A DNA stretch of 64,000 nt, from NCBI GenBank assembly GCA_941918925.1, contig OW799233.1, positions 129,108,833 to 129,172,832 on the forward strand, given 5' to 3'. This document shows positions 42,001 to 48,314 of this stretch, piece after piece. The notes beneath the pieces were generated by a model. That model did no database searches. It was not told the DNA's origin and saw only the letters and a list, made by a program, of their open reading frames with translations. The DNA is from Phyto melanocephala (taxonomy: Eukaryota > Arthropoda > Insecta > Diptera > Rhinophoridae). Within the stretch, counting starts at the first letter, position 1. Every line of letters starts with the position of its first letter. The position numbers were made by a program, and so were the translations under genes.

Positions 42001-45000
42001 TTGGGTGAGGCTGAGGCATTATAATAATTACAATGAAGCGGCTGTCAGGTTTTCAACTGATGTTTACTCATAATCACAAGTTGGCCTGAAGTGCCAGACA
42101 TCCTTAAATTGATTGGCGATGCATTCAAACATCACCCTTATATGGGAGAGGGCCAGTCATGGGAACTGCACAGCTGATGGCCTTGCTAATAGAAATGAAT
42201 CACTTCTGTGGTATACTCCTATCTGCCTGCAATTTTTGTGTCGATACGTATCTTCATATCTCGGCCCAGACGAGATGAATGAATGATTCTTGGTGTAATA
42301 TTGCAAGAATAACATGGCCTAGAACGGACATTGTGATATTGTGGACTTGTCACTGGGGTTTAAGCAATCATGTCAGGAGAATAAGACTTACCCATAAAGA
42401 CTTTAGACAAAGAAACTGAAGAAACTATATAACATTTCCTGCTAAAAAAACATCCGAATTACTATTTTTGGTTCCTGAAGACTACATTGCCTGTCAGAGA
42501 TGGCAACGCTAAGTCTTGCTGAAATTTCTGCCTTTAAAGGGCAGTGCGAGTAGCTTTCTATACCAGTATAGAATTGAGAAATTTACCCAGATAACGACTT
42601 CTCATATTTTCTATCTTTCCTTCCATTATATTTTTCTTTTTTTATCGAAGCCTTACAAGTATCGCAAAGGGATCAATATGATGAACCCAAGTGAGCTGCA
42701 CAACAGCTGTCTATTCTATCCACCTACCTTCCCTACTTAATGTAAATTTTTATAAAAAAAAAACCAGCGGACCCGACAAACGTTGTTTTGCCATATAAAT
42801 TATTTCTAGGAAATATTTTACGTAAACCATATGTGTTAGACAGTATGCAGAAATATCTTATTTTAAAATTTCATCGAAGTCTTTACGATATTAGGGTGAG
42901 GCATAAATTGTACCTTGCGGTGGGTCACCCCAAATATTTAGGAGTATGAAAAATAGATGTTGACCGATTCTTAAACGTTTATTTCTGCATTGATGTAAGT
43001 ACATAATTACAAAAAAGCAGGCGTGCTAAAAAAAGTATCCTAATAATCATACCAGAGTCTTAGTAATATTATGTGAACATTTCAAAAAGATCGGTCCAGC
43101 AGTCTGGCCTACCTGAGAGGGCATGAAAAAAGGCGTAGCGTTGAGGGGTATAAAAAATAGATGTTGATCGATCCTCAGACCTACCCGATATGCACACAAA
43201 ATGTCATGAAAATCGGTCGAGCCATTTCGGAGGAGTTTAATCACAAACACCGCGACACCAGAATTTTATATATTAGATTATAAAATCAAATTTTTTTTTT
43301 GTACATTTTTTTTTTTTTTAACATTTTTCAAATATATTTTTTTACCAAAAATGAAAATTATTCAAACATTTTTACGAATTTATTTCACACAGATAAAAGA
43401 CAATTAATATTTCGAAATCACTGGATTTTTTTCGTCGACCACTTAACACCATTTGACTTGCTCTTAAATGATGGAGAGAGAGAGAGAGAGAGATGTTTAA
43501 AAGTTTATTTGTTTTGATGACGTTAATGTCGCTGGCGGCTGGTGTGTCACTTCTCCATCACATTTGCCCATTTTTTTTATAACATTGATAATTTATTTAA
43601 ATTAATTTTTCTTTATGATTTTCATATCTTTTTTCCTCGTCATCATTTTTTCCTTTCTTCATTATATATTTTGTAGTTAAAGTACCTCTTGGCTGTATTT
43701 GATTCGTATTTGTCCTTTCAATGTGTATAAATATGTGTTTTATAAATGGTTTTGACATCAATTGTTGTAGCGGTATTGCTTTAGTTCATTTGCATTGACC
43801 ATTAATTGTTTTTTGTATAATACGTCACTCTTTAATTGTTTACTTATCTTTTTTGTTTCTCTTTTTTGTATGTTGACCTTTTGACATTACATAAACTGAC
43901 CTTTTTATAGTTATGAACCATTCATTATATGAAAACGAAGACATTTAAATTTGCCGGAGCAAAAAATCAAGTCACAAATTTTCAAAGCTAACAACGTTTG
44001 TAAAAACGTAAACGTTTATACCTTTTTTAAAACAATTGTTGACCTACTAGGATTAATTAAATTTAAAGCAATTTACCCAAATTTCCCTTTTATCAAAAAC
44101 ACTTGAGTAATGCTTTGCGGACACGACTTTTTACCATTTTTTTTTCTACCGTCAATTAAGTCTTAAATTTTCGAAATTAACTATTATTGAAAGACAAAGC
44201 AACCAATTTTATAATTACGAAAACAATTCAAAAAGCAACAGAGTGGCTTAAAAAATGTTTTTTTGAAAAATAAAAAAAATGCCACAAAAACCTACAAATT
44301 ATAAGTTGAAAAACTTGAACGAAACTTGTATACGAACAACAGATGACGCCGTTTTGGGAATCAGAAAGTTTTCAATTTTTCTTTTACTCTTTATAATTTG
44401 CTTCACTTATGGTAAAATGGATGAGCGAAAAAATTAAACAACTTTAAGTTTAACCCTTCAATTGAGAAATTGTTTTTTGTATGCTTCGTGACAGGCATAA
44501 GTGTATATGGAACTAATGTTAAGTATGCTACAGTTCACAGAAGTTTTTAAATGATTTTATTGAAAAAAAAAAATAAAATAAAAAATTAATACAACCCCTA
44601 TGCTGCCTCTAAGCATATGCAAGGTGGGCCTTAAGTCATTATGGAGTTTACAAATTAAGTAACCTTTTTGTTTCTTTATATGTCTTCAGATTATTTAAAT
44701 AACACCTGGAGAATGAATAATGGAGAATTTCACAACCGAACTCCGAACAAGAATAATATAAATTTATTCAAAACCGCGATCAATTGTTTTAAAGCAAAGA
44801 GCATATCGTCGATATTTTAAAGTCAGAATATCCCTCTCTAACGCAATGATTCGTTGCTTAGTTTATCGTCAACGCCAATATGGCACCGTAAGAGGTGCCA
44901 TGTTGATTTAAGATTATTGACAACGTCTAAATTTGGCGTCTAAAATTGGTCAGAAATGAAATCAACTTTATTGAAAATCTGAGTGATTAAACTCATTTGA

Positions 45001-46666
45001 ATGGCTTCGTTAGTAAGCAGAACTGTAGTAGATTATGTAGTTGTGAAAATTCTAAAGAAAATCCACAGCAATTGCCACTCTATTCGGTGTGGCATTCATA
45101 TGAGAATATCATTGCGCCTTATTTCTTTAAAAATTAAAATGGAAGTTCGTAACCGTAGATGGAGAGCGGCATCGGTTTCTGAACATTTTATGCTGAGTCA
45201 AATTTTCATTAGAATAATTTCCAGTGTATTAGCTATATTTGTCGGCAACCGACTTTTTTTTATAGAGTTATTTGAAGAAGCGATTATATGTGAACAAGTC
45301 CAAAGCAAGTCTTGAACTCAAGGCCAACATTCTTGCAGAAACTCGAGCTATACATTCACAAATTTGAAAAGATATTACAGAAAATGCTCTAAAACTAGTC
45401 CGTCATTGGGAAGCTGAAAACGGCGGTGATTTAAGTAATAGAGCACGGGTTTTCTTCGATCTGATTATAAGTTTAGACTAGTATTGCGAACAAAAAATAT
45501 AGCGGTAAATCTATAGGTCACGGCAGTGATCAACACAAAACTATAATAATTTCGTTAAGGTGTTATATTAGTTTAACAAATATTTCATTCTAAATATGCA
45601 GCGCACACAATAAATTCATCGACACCCTTCTATTTGAATAATATGCCTCTCTAACATTTTCATTTTATAACATTTTCTTAACTCGTTTATTTGTTTTTTT
45701 TTTCTTTAGTTTTTAGTGCTTCAAATTCTTGACAGCTTAAATAATTTCGTTCTTTCTTTACATTTGGCAGCACAAACTTGTAACTGAAAATAAAAGTATT
45801 ATTTAACTTTGCAACAACATTAGTCGTTATAGTATTTGTGGCAGCAATAATAAAGAAGAACACCCTCATTTATATCCTGTGTGTAATTATATACTTTATC
45901 TTCAGTCATCCTAAGGGAAAAGGATAAAAAAAAAGTTCATAAAGAAAAAAAGGCGAAACGAAATAAAATGAGCTCGCGCCGACTAAACACGCATATTTGT
46001 TGGCATGTGTATATTGTGTGTGAGACTGAGTGTTAGTATCAGTGTGAGTGAGTTTGTAATTCAGCTCTAAAACAATAAAAATACAAGAAATTACTTCAAA
46101 TTAAGTTAAAGAATTATTTCACTTGCTTTCTCTTTTGTTTTTGGGTGATTTTTTAATGAAAAAAAAAACGAGAACGAAAACGAAAACACAAAAAACATTT
46201 AACAAATTCTACTAATTTGTGAAAAAGAGTTAATAAATCATTCGGCGTTGGCTGATGCTCTACATTTTTGCGTTTCATTTTAAATTAGGTTAAATTTACA
46301 GCTTCTTATTAAACGCTTAATTTATACTAGAACATCTTTAACTTGCTTGTTTGTTTAAAGTTGTGAGTTTAACTTACCTCTTGGCAAAATCATCAAATTT
46401 AAAAGTTTTCTCGACCATGCCATCATCTGTTTTAATGAAAGTGGAAGGAAGGCAGCATCGAAAAGAAAAAAAAAACAAAATAAAAGCAATGTAAAAAATA
46501 ATGTTAGTGAAGTGAATATAGAGAATCTTTGCTCATTGAATGTTCTTTGCTATTAAAGAAAAAAAATACATTTTTCTTTTACCTGCAATCTCCTCATTTT
46601 CTTCATCGTCCTCATCACTGCGCTCCGAGTTTTCACCATTATCATCGCCATTTTCACTAGGGTCAA
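4461..46666 (-). CDS. timeout: timeout (Tim-2), TIMELESS-family replication-fork protein; 3' seven exons of a larger gene
   Basis: Join of exons 46666-46583, 46426-46378, 29687-29546, 13317-13112, 12493-12405, 6377-6177 and 6094-4461 on the minus strand. It gives about 800 residues ending at a TAA at 4461-4463. All split codons resolve sensibly (GAT, AGA, CAG/GCC, TCC, GAT, GAT). The assembled protein has the TIMELESS order: an acidic linker, a helical core segment, two Myb/SANT-like W...EE(D/E) segments (GTWTEEEE and LWRPEEDEEL), then a long acidic and basic low-complexity tail. In animals TIMELESS/TIMEOUT pairs with TIPIN at replication forks, supports checkpoint signalling and cohesion, and in Drosophila timeout also affects circadian light input (family knowledge). 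It is distinct from the clock gene timeless, whose paralogue it is. The N-terminal half lies to the right of the window. Drosophila timeout is also a very long gene with large introns. Confidence 0.93.
6095..6176 (-). other. timeout intron of 82 bp with GC-AG ends
   Basis: In transcript sense the 5' end is AACG|GCAAGT and the 3' end is CTCATAG|ATTG. Splicing gives TEN-D-CLQR in frame. GC donors usually keep a good downstream AAGT, as this one does. The intron is AT-rich and short, the usual minimal size in flies. Confidence 0.8.
6177..6377 (-). CDS. timeout: timeout coding exon, C-terminal TIMELESS domain with second Myb/SANT-like segment
   Basis: 201-nt exon (2 + 66 codons + 1). The acceptor is TTTGTTTGTTAG. 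The product includes DVIDWILENIGDKTRTRR, then LKKLKEMGLKFK, and then LWRPEEDEEL followed by QSLYDQYRTEN. The 'W..EED.EL..L...Y' motif is the second Myb-like segment. The only donor that keeps the frame into the next exon is GCAAGT, at 6176 leftward. A GT two bases further on would put the next exon out of frame. Confidence 0.94.
6611..7140 (+). pseudogene. Mariner-type transposase fossil, 5' half
   Basis: An ATG at 6611 opens MDRFTKEQ, the start typical of a Tc1/mariner-superfamily group common in flies. With frameshifts and stops, HTH-like pieces follow (LENITIVSKRVNENLKAS, then RSQQL) and finally DEAHFQLNGFVN around 7070-7100, which contains the first catalytic-type Asp motif. It stops near 7140, where unrelated tandem repeats begin. 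The downstream half resumes at 8436. Confidence 0.65.
7220..7685. repeat. About 154-bp tandem repeat, three partial units
   Basis: AATCCGTCGACT...TAGGG...ACCTCCCT recurs with starts near 7290, 7445 and 7598. Each is followed by CACGTATTTTTCTTCTCAA, a GGTCGCAATTC block and a GATGAAATTTGGCACA block. The spacing is 153-155 bp. It resembles the internal tandem units of non-autonomous Helitrons, but no Helitron ends were found. Confidence 0.7.
8436..8620 (+). pseudogene. Mariner-type transposase fossil, 3' end
   Basis: Reads YANKPKT, then ELKSQIQRVLGEIKP, then VMVNFVKRM with a frameshift. This matches the C-terminal pattern of the same transposase group (a '...NKP.T...LK..I......I.P....VM.N...R' series). 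It probably completes the fossil that starts at 6611. Confidence 0.55.
10490..10950 (-). pseudogene. Non-LTR retrotransposon RNase H/3' tail remnant, copy 1
   Basis: On the minus strand, LILMWVK (about 10920; compare WVPGH of LINE RNase H) is followed by ALNIPGLFRSKKG, then HWLHYLEIS, then a zinc-knuckle-like piece whose end reads TAAHVVCKCPELALE. This order is that of the region after RNase H in R1/I-type fly LINEs. Frames are broken. The plus-strand ORFs here are shadows. Confidence 0.6.
11360..11720 (-). pseudogene. Non-LTR retrotransposon RNase H remnant, copy 2
   Basis: The minus strand reads ASTNKLTLMWVKGKV, then GPEP-like CPEPRIS, then DGLVRARTIQ. This corresponds to the end of a LINE RNase H domain. 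It matches copy 1 over about 300 bp (the plus-strand words TATTGAA...CTT..CC..CACCAA and TTATCAAGTGCA.TGAA recur), so the two are diverged direct repeats about 610 bp apart. Confidence 0.55.
12405..12493 (-). CDS. timeout: timeout coding exon, first Myb/SANT-like segment
   Basis: 89-nt exon (1 + 29 codons + 1). The acceptor is TTTTACAG and the donor is GTAAGT. The product GTKGTWTEEEETEL followed by RFLFEENQRNPENDK starts the first Myb/SANT-like helix set. In human TIMELESS the equivalent region belongs to a DNA-binding Myb-like fold (family knowledge). The terminal G joins AT of the next exon to make Asp. Confidence 0.94.
12494..13111 (-). other. timeout intron, 618 bp
   Basis: AT-rich with A-runs and a short CAC-rich patch near 12900. 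No gene or element recognised. Confidence 0.85.
13112..13317 (-). CDS. timeout: timeout coding exon, helical core continued
   Basis: 206-nt exon (68 codons + 2 bases). The acceptor is TTTTTAG and the donor is GTAAGT. It encodes AKLFRIFQQVFHTHRDAHHE, then a RRLGIYVVRKFVE segment, a KIYAELLFYKS segment, and ends GYCDAYE. The order 'lF..F......EEL..l..y...kFv....NP..yvELLF.k' is the TIMELESS pattern just before the Myb-like region. The split codon TC|C gives Ser at the next junction. Confidence 0.94.
13805..13990 (+). repeat. Decayed dispersed-repeat fragment (A/B type)
   Basis: Resembles the conserved block of the A repeats in the orientation of 50780-50950. The words CCATTAAGTACATATTTTCT, GGGAGTCGATA, CCGTGTGTTGGTTGAAATCA and AGAAGCCCC line up in order with substitutions. 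Ends not preserved. Confidence 0.55.
15252..15911. mobile_element. 660-bp TIR element, pogo/Tc1-like, TA target duplication
   Basis: The left end is TA|CAGTGCTGTCGGGGTAGAG and the right end is the complement, CTCTACCCAGACAACACTG|TA. Inner repeats of GAGTGAAC / TAGTGAAC recur near both ends. It belongs to the same family as 39610-39943. TA duplication and CAGT ends are typical of pogo-type Tc1/mariner relatives. No transposase inside. Confidence 0.75.
17115..17735 (+). mobile_element. Non-autonomous Helitron, copy 1
   Basis: Begins A|TCTATATATATAAAAG and ends GGCTTGGCTAG|T, the expected TC...CTRR ends in an A-T target. GCAACGCGCACCGGGC, just before the end, can form the terminal hairpin region. 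The interior has four diverged units of about 122 bp, starting near 17264, 17388, 17512 and 17632. Each contains CCACGCCCATAAA, TTGCACTTGACCGATTTTTC and TCATGACTATATAATTTCGTG. No Rep/helicase coding. Confidence 0.85.
17894..19697. mobile_element. 1.8-kb TIR element between two Helitrons
   Basis: The left end CAGAGGAGTATTTGGCC, then TAAAAGCTGGCCAAA, is repeated inverted at the right (TGGCCAGCTTTTCAGGCC, then AAATACTCCTCTG). The match extends outward to CGCA/TGCG (17890 and 19701). Ends beginning CAGAG hint at hAT, but no 8-bp duplication is visible, so class is open. The interior is AT-rich with no transposase recognised. Confidence 0.7.
20151..20776 (-). mobile_element. Non-autonomous Helitron, copy 2 (inverted relative to copy 1)
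   Basis: Read on the minus strand it begins A|TCTATATATGTAAAAG and ends GGGTTTGGCTAG|T. It has the same (TG)n, GACTCCGAAAC, GATCGG and CCAAACTTTGGCA blocks and the same tandem CCACGCCCATAAAAA units as 17115-17735. Its (CA)n tract at 20731-20752 is part of the element. Confidence 0.85.
22830..23790 (-). mobile_element. Family-B dispersed repeat, cut at 3' side by a LINE
   Basis: Contains ACCCTTTACCATCATGTACATTGG at the left, then repeated TTGATGG / CCATTTTG segments, CATATCTCAGTTAGTTTCAAA, ATAACTTTGCCGATTATTTACC, TTCCCCTATTCATACG and ACAAACGGAATGAAAAC. The same order occurs in B copies at 37021, 55690 and 60245. The expected terminal TATACCCTTTTTCAC is missing; the LINE fragment follows at once. 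Confidence 0.65.
23897..24850 (+). pseudogene. 5'-truncated non-LTR retrotransposon: RNase H domain, zinc-knuckle tail and 3' UTR
   Basis: 23930-24463 reads a LINE RNase H domain: LYTDGSK, then IFQADIMAI, then IRIFTDSQSVI, then IIWIPSHHGLIGNEKAEKL. A frameshift near 24445 joins the second frame: TLRKLTSVITGYTEL, RTHLARMRLSEE, a TCRACEEKDE...HYLCHCPAF knuckle, and LEYLGNSNWRS. The element ends in a tail with CCTTTTCAACCTAACCTAAC. It is truncated at the 5' side, so it is dead on arrival. Two acidic active-site positions differ from the usual pattern (E to D in QADIMAI, D to E in NEKAEKL). I or R1-like clade is likely; the exact family is not identified. Confidence 0.85.
24975..25013. repeat. 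Isolated end of a small TIR element
   Basis: GGGCCTTTCTACTTGTGACC followed by ATTGATAT matches the ends of the element at 36563-36785. The partner end was not found nearby, so this is a fragment. Confidence 0.45.
29546..29687 (-). CDS. timeout: timeout coding exon, helical core
   Basis: 142-nt exon (1 + 47 codons) with acceptor CTATTTACAG and donor CAG|GTAAGT. The product runs from LLNPKIVRACVVVLSDWEQ through LKAAVTILHRIAYG to CPAMLYQ. This is an alpha-helical repeat-like stretch typical of TIMELESS proteins ('P.IVRA' and 'P.MLFQ' are family hallmarks). It sits alone between introns of 16.7 kb and 16.2 kb and ends in phase 0. Confidence 0.93.
30566..30592. repeat. (TTGG)n microsatellite
   Basis: Seven tandem TTGG/TGGT units between CTTCC and CAGAATC, with no interruptions. 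Confidence 0.95.
31415..32240 (+). pseudogene. Near full-length mariner-type transposase fossil
   Basis: With many frameshifts, the plus strand gives an N-terminal HTH-like part around 31500-31650 (VVAHNAQICPF), then DFHLKGYVNKENY (31805-31845), then ENSKIIVKKKLWLLAV, GDTVTVLLYRTMTHIF, LEDYYFY and a YTSNDVIS piece. The C-terminal SEVIENIQSQICK is at 32135-32170. The order matches the DDE-type transposase group seen at 6611 and 57540. It is not translatable as one protein. Confidence 0.65.
32245..33200 (+). pseudogene. Second mariner-type transposase fossil, split by a mariner MITE
   Basis: Before the insertion it reads NIRDIWFEQGETTAHTARY, ending at 32430. After the insertion it continues RTRFCKSCVINE (32981-33017), then FDIVWPPRYPDTTSLI (33030-33080), then YKEDITKLRPDNVMKP. 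Removing 32433-32978 and one TA copy restores the reading frame across the join. This directly shows a secondary insertion. Confidence 0.7.
32433..32978 (+). mobile_element. 546-bp mariner-type deletion derivative with TIRs and TA duplication
   Basis: TIRs are AAGGGTTCGCTATCTAACGT on the left and the complement of TTATTTGGCGGACCCTT on the right, with TA on both sides (32431-32432, 32979-32980). Inside is the middle of a transposase: FYPSAERIWLCIRF, DEAHFDLGGYLNKQNCRIWG, ending before QQDGATCHT-like words at 32910-32935. There are stops in frame. It is homologous to 38169-38706 end to end. Confidence 0.8.
34240..35204 (-). mobile_element. Family-C dispersed repeat
   Basis: The left end CAAGTAAGAGCTCTATATTCG...GTGCCGAATC is shared with A and B. 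The interior has GTAGGCGTGTCAATAAAG and GTGGGCGTAAAAATGGGCGT blocks. The right end has CGTGCTTTCAACAGACGGAG, ACTTTATGGGATCTAAAATG and a terminal hairpin, TATACCCCCTCC...GGTGGCGGATATA. The end motifs suggest A, B and C use related termini with different interiors. Confidence 0.65.
36403..36519. mobile_element. 117-bp hairpin MITE with TTA duplication (PIF/Harbinger-like)
   Basis: Two 50-bp arms (36403-36452 and 36470-36519) are exact inverted repeats apart from one base, with a 17-nt loop. Ends are GGGCCGTATTCATAAA. TTA flanks both sides (36400-36402 and 36520-36522). A TTA/TWA duplication with GGGCC ends is typical of PIF/Harbinger. Near-perfect arms suggest it is young. Confidence 0.9.
36563..36785. 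mobile_element. 223-bp TIR element
   Basis: ATCGATGGTCTCAGGTAGAA followed by AGGCCCTAA on the left is inverted on the right as TTAAGGGTCTTTCAACTTG followed by TGTCTATCGAT. The interior is AT-rich. A related single end is at 24975-25013. Target duplication unclear. Confidence 0.65.
36811..36828. repeat. (TAC)n microsatellite
   Basis: Six consecutive TAC triplets preceded by TTTTAG and followed by TCGGTACC. Confidence 0.9.
37021..38165 (-). mobile_element. Family-B dispersed repeat
   Basis: Left end CAAGTAAAAGCGCTATATTG, then GTGCCGAATCTG and ATACCCTTCACC. Then GTACATAGGTATAATCCCAC and ATCGTAGCTTAGCC, several CCATCTTGGAT segments, CTATAGCGATTAGTGACC, and the end block GACAGAGGGACAAGCGG...CCCTATTCATAAGCTTTCAG. 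The terminus TATACC-TTTTTACACTGTCGAG occurs twice, at about 38131 and again at about 38709, on either side of a mariner-derived element. Confidence 0.7.
38169..38706 (-). mobile_element. Mariner-type deletion derivative, second copy
   Basis: Minus orientation copy of 32433-32978. The right end AAGGGTCCGCCATCTAACG (38706 leftward) is intact and followed by TA. The other end retains GCCAAATAACTTTTTT but lacks the outer bases. It carries the transposase middle with fewer stops: FYPSDERTWLCIRL, then SDEAHFDLGGYVNKQNCRIW, ending FTKIEKKDIGNIWF. The translated block is 38245-38640. Confidence 0.8.
39610..39943. mobile_element. 334-bp TIR element, pogo/Tc1-like, TA target duplication
   Basis: TA|CAGTCGTGTCTGGATATACT at the left; TATATCCAGACACGACTG|TA at the right. 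Sub-terminal repeats of ATAGTGAACACC recur four times on the left and as inverted GTTGTTC/TTCACTAT on the right. Same family as 15252-15911 but shorter. Confidence 0.85.
42060..42560 (+). pseudogene. Decayed non-LTR RNase H/tail fragment
   Basis: Plus-strand frames give NCTADGLANRNE (compare GN..AD.LA of LINE RNase H), a NGHCDIV or LVTGV piece, then NHVRRIRLTHKDFRQRN, in the order found after RNase H in R1/I-type LINEs. Heavily broken. Assignment is by motif order only. Confidence 0.4.
42764..43277 (-). mobile_element. Non-autonomous Helitron of a second family
   Basis: On the minus strand it begins A|TCTAATATATAAAATTC, then TGGTGTCGCGGTGTTTGTGA. It ends CGTTTGTCGGGTCCGCTGG|T. TC start, CTRR end and an A-T insertion site are as expected. 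The interior has two diverged copies of an AAAAATAGATGTTGA.CGAT block (near 42950 and 43148). No coding capacity. Confidence 0.8.
43471..43492. repeat. (GA)n microsatellite
   Basis: GGAGAGAGAGAGAGAGAGAG run, uninterrupted. Confidence 0.95.
44760..45480 (+). pseudogene. Mariner-type transposase fossil
   Basis: N-terminal HTH-like words QNIPLSNAMIRCLVYRQ and YGTVRGA (44830-44905), a middle LKILKKIHSNCHS (about 45045), and a C-terminal LELKANILAETRAIHSQI (45312-45365) followed by NALKLVRHWEAENGGDLS. The C-terminal part is clearly homologous to the fossil at 55340-55560. The 104-codon open frame here is a chance stretch within it. Confidence 0.6.
46378..46426 (-). CDS. timeout: timeout coding exon, short
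   Basis: 49-nt exon (2 + 15 codons + 2). The acceptor is TTAAAACAG and the donor is a consensus GTAAGT. It encodes DGMVEKTFKFDDFAKR, with the final Arg split as AG|A across the 16.7-kb intron. The phrase 'EKTFKFDDFAKR' followed by 'LLNPKIVRAC' in the next exon is the conserved TIMELESS segment ahead of the helical C-terminal core. Its frame fits both neighbours exactly. Confidence 0.88.
46427..46582 (-). other. timeout intron, 156 bp
   Basis: Short intron between two small coding exons, with GTAAAA and ACAG ends. Nothing else seen. Confidence 0.85.
46583..46666 (-). CDS. timeout: timeout coding exon (first in window), acidic linker
   Basis: 84-nt exon: two bases completing a split codon, 27 whole codons, then one G. 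The acceptor is a pyrimidine-rich CTTTTAG (AG at 46667-46668) and the donor is GTAAAA (46582 leftward). The product starts DPSENGDDNGEN and ends EENEEIA. It is almost wholly acidic and polar, as in linkers of this family. The final G plus AT of the next exon makes Asp. The preceding exon must end in phase 1. Assignment rests on position and frame rather than a domain, because acidic linkers are weakly conserved. Confidence 0.8.
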
Positions 46667-47544
46667 CTAAAAGAAAGCGAAAAAAAAACAATGGAAATGG
46701 ATTTAAAATCGTTATCAATTAAGGAAATTTTTTTTTATGCCTCTCTGTTTAATTCGAGAAGACCGTTTGAAAAAATAAATGAATAAACTGTGAAAATCTA
46801 TTTGAATTTTTGGAAATTGATCGATAGTTAAACTTCAAACGAGGAGTTAAGTTACACAGCCATTAATATAAAATATATTAATATAAAATATAAAATGCGC
46901 TTTTAGGGGCAAAGTAAACATACATATCTAAATGGTATTTAAAATGGTACAAGGCTGGTACGAAATAAATGCATATACGAACACGACAGAAGGAGATATA
47001 TAAAAGAAATTGCACATACAATAAACAATTAATTAGCACAAACAATGACAATTGAACTTATCATAAAATGAATGCAATACATATGTATATATAATTTGGG
47101 TCAGCACTGAGAATCAGGTTCAGTAGTTCGAACTACTTTTAAGATGCTTTCTTTTTTAACTGTTTTAGATTGTTGCAAGCAAGGCTACAAAAGAAAAGCA
47201 ACGCCGCTGTTACGAGAAATTTTTGGTAAAAGCATTTAAGGAGATATAGAGAAAAAAATTGGCAATCGCAATTATCAGATTAAACCACTAATAAAATTTT
47301 TGTTTGGTTAAAAAAAAAAATTGTGTGTGAACAAACCGCACCCCAAAAAAGAATTTGAGTAAAAAAACCCTGAAGTCTGGAAAAGGTTCATGATAAACGT
47401 CAAAAAAATGAGTGACTAAGCGAAGCTCTGAATGGGAACTGCTAGTGCCAATTACATCAGTAATTGCTATCACAATTAAATTTAAAAAATTGTCCATTAT
47501 ATAAATACCTTAATATAACAAAAAAGTTTGAAGAACAAAATATT

Positions 47545-47936
47545 CACACATTTATGTTTAACCCTACTTAGGAGACTAACCACTGTGATTACAGGTCATA
47601 CGGAGTTTGGAACTCATCTAGCTCACATGAAACTGTCTGAGGAGATGACATGCAGAGCATGCCAGGAAGAGGATGAGACTTTGATACGCTATCTCTGTCA
47701 TTTTCCTGCGTTTGGGGAGAAGTACCTGGGGAACTCGAACTGGAGATCCATAAGGAATTACATTGAGGGGACTGAGTTCTTTGACTAGTCCGATATTTAT
47801 GGGAAATTATGATTATGGTTTTAAATTGGGAATTTCGGTTCCCCCATGGAGCGCACAACATGCCAACTGGACATAAGTGTATACCTGTCATGGGTTTGGC
47901 TTTTTAGTGCCCCTCCTTTTCAACCTAACCTATATC
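47545..47936 (+). pseudogene. Second copy of the non-LTR element tail, with internal deletion
   Basis: Matches 24460-24850: RLTTVITGHTEFGTHLAHMK, then a CRACQEEDE...YLCHFPAF knuckle, then KYLGNSNWRSIRNYIEG. About 36 bp are missing between CPAFG and YLGNS compared with the first copy. The 3' UTR (TATTTATGGGAAATTATG, CTTTTCAACCTAACC) is retained and contains about 35 bp absent from the other copy. Confidence 0.85.
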
Positions 47937-47939
47937 TTG

Positions 47940-48314
47940 TAATAACATTTACCACCATGATTGTAATAGGCAAATGATCATATCGTTGCTTATCATAAGT
48001 TTCAGGTTATACGTCATTTTCCTTATTATTTCGAACACCATCTTTGATTTTGAATCGTTACATTGTTACACCTGTTTTCTAATAGTTGGTTTTCTGTATA
48101 AGAAATATTCTGGAAAAATTTGAGCCACCTAGCTTTTTCGGTGCAACCTCTATCGTGCTTTCAACAGACGGACAGACGGACGGACATAGCTAGATCGTCA
48201 TAAAATCAAACCCGGATTCAGAATATATATGGGGTCTAAAATGGATATTTCGATGTGTTACAAACGGAATGACAAAATGAATAAACCCCCACCATTTTTT
48301 TGGTGGCGGGTATA
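47940..48314 (-). mobile_element. Hybrid B/C dispersed repeat fragment
   Basis: The left part (ACCACCATGATTGTAATAGG, GAACACCATCTTTGATTTTG) follows B. From 48090 it follows C: AAATTTGAGCCACCTAGC, CGTGCTTTCAACAGACGGAC, GGGTCTAAAATGGATATTTC and the closing hairpin ACCCCCACC...GGTGGCGGGTATA. A large deletion joins the two. Confidence 0.65.

Larger units (their letters stand above)
29688..46377 (-). other. timeout intron, 16.7 kb
   Basis: Holds (TTGG)n at 30566, stacked mariner fossils (31415-33200), a C-type repeat (34240-35204), a hairpin MITE (36403-36519), a small TIR element (36563-36785), a B-type repeat with a mariner MITE (37021-38730), a TA-flanked TIR element (39610-39943), a non-LTR fragment (42060-42560), a Helitron (42764-43277) and a mariner fossil (44760-45480). 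40000-42000 and 43300-44700 are TTG-rich, AT-rich DNA without recognisable genes. Confidence 0.85.

Noticed and set aside
45001..45315. 104-codon open frame as a possible gene
   Set aside because: It lies within a broken mariner-type fossil whose N- and C-terminal motifs are in other frames.
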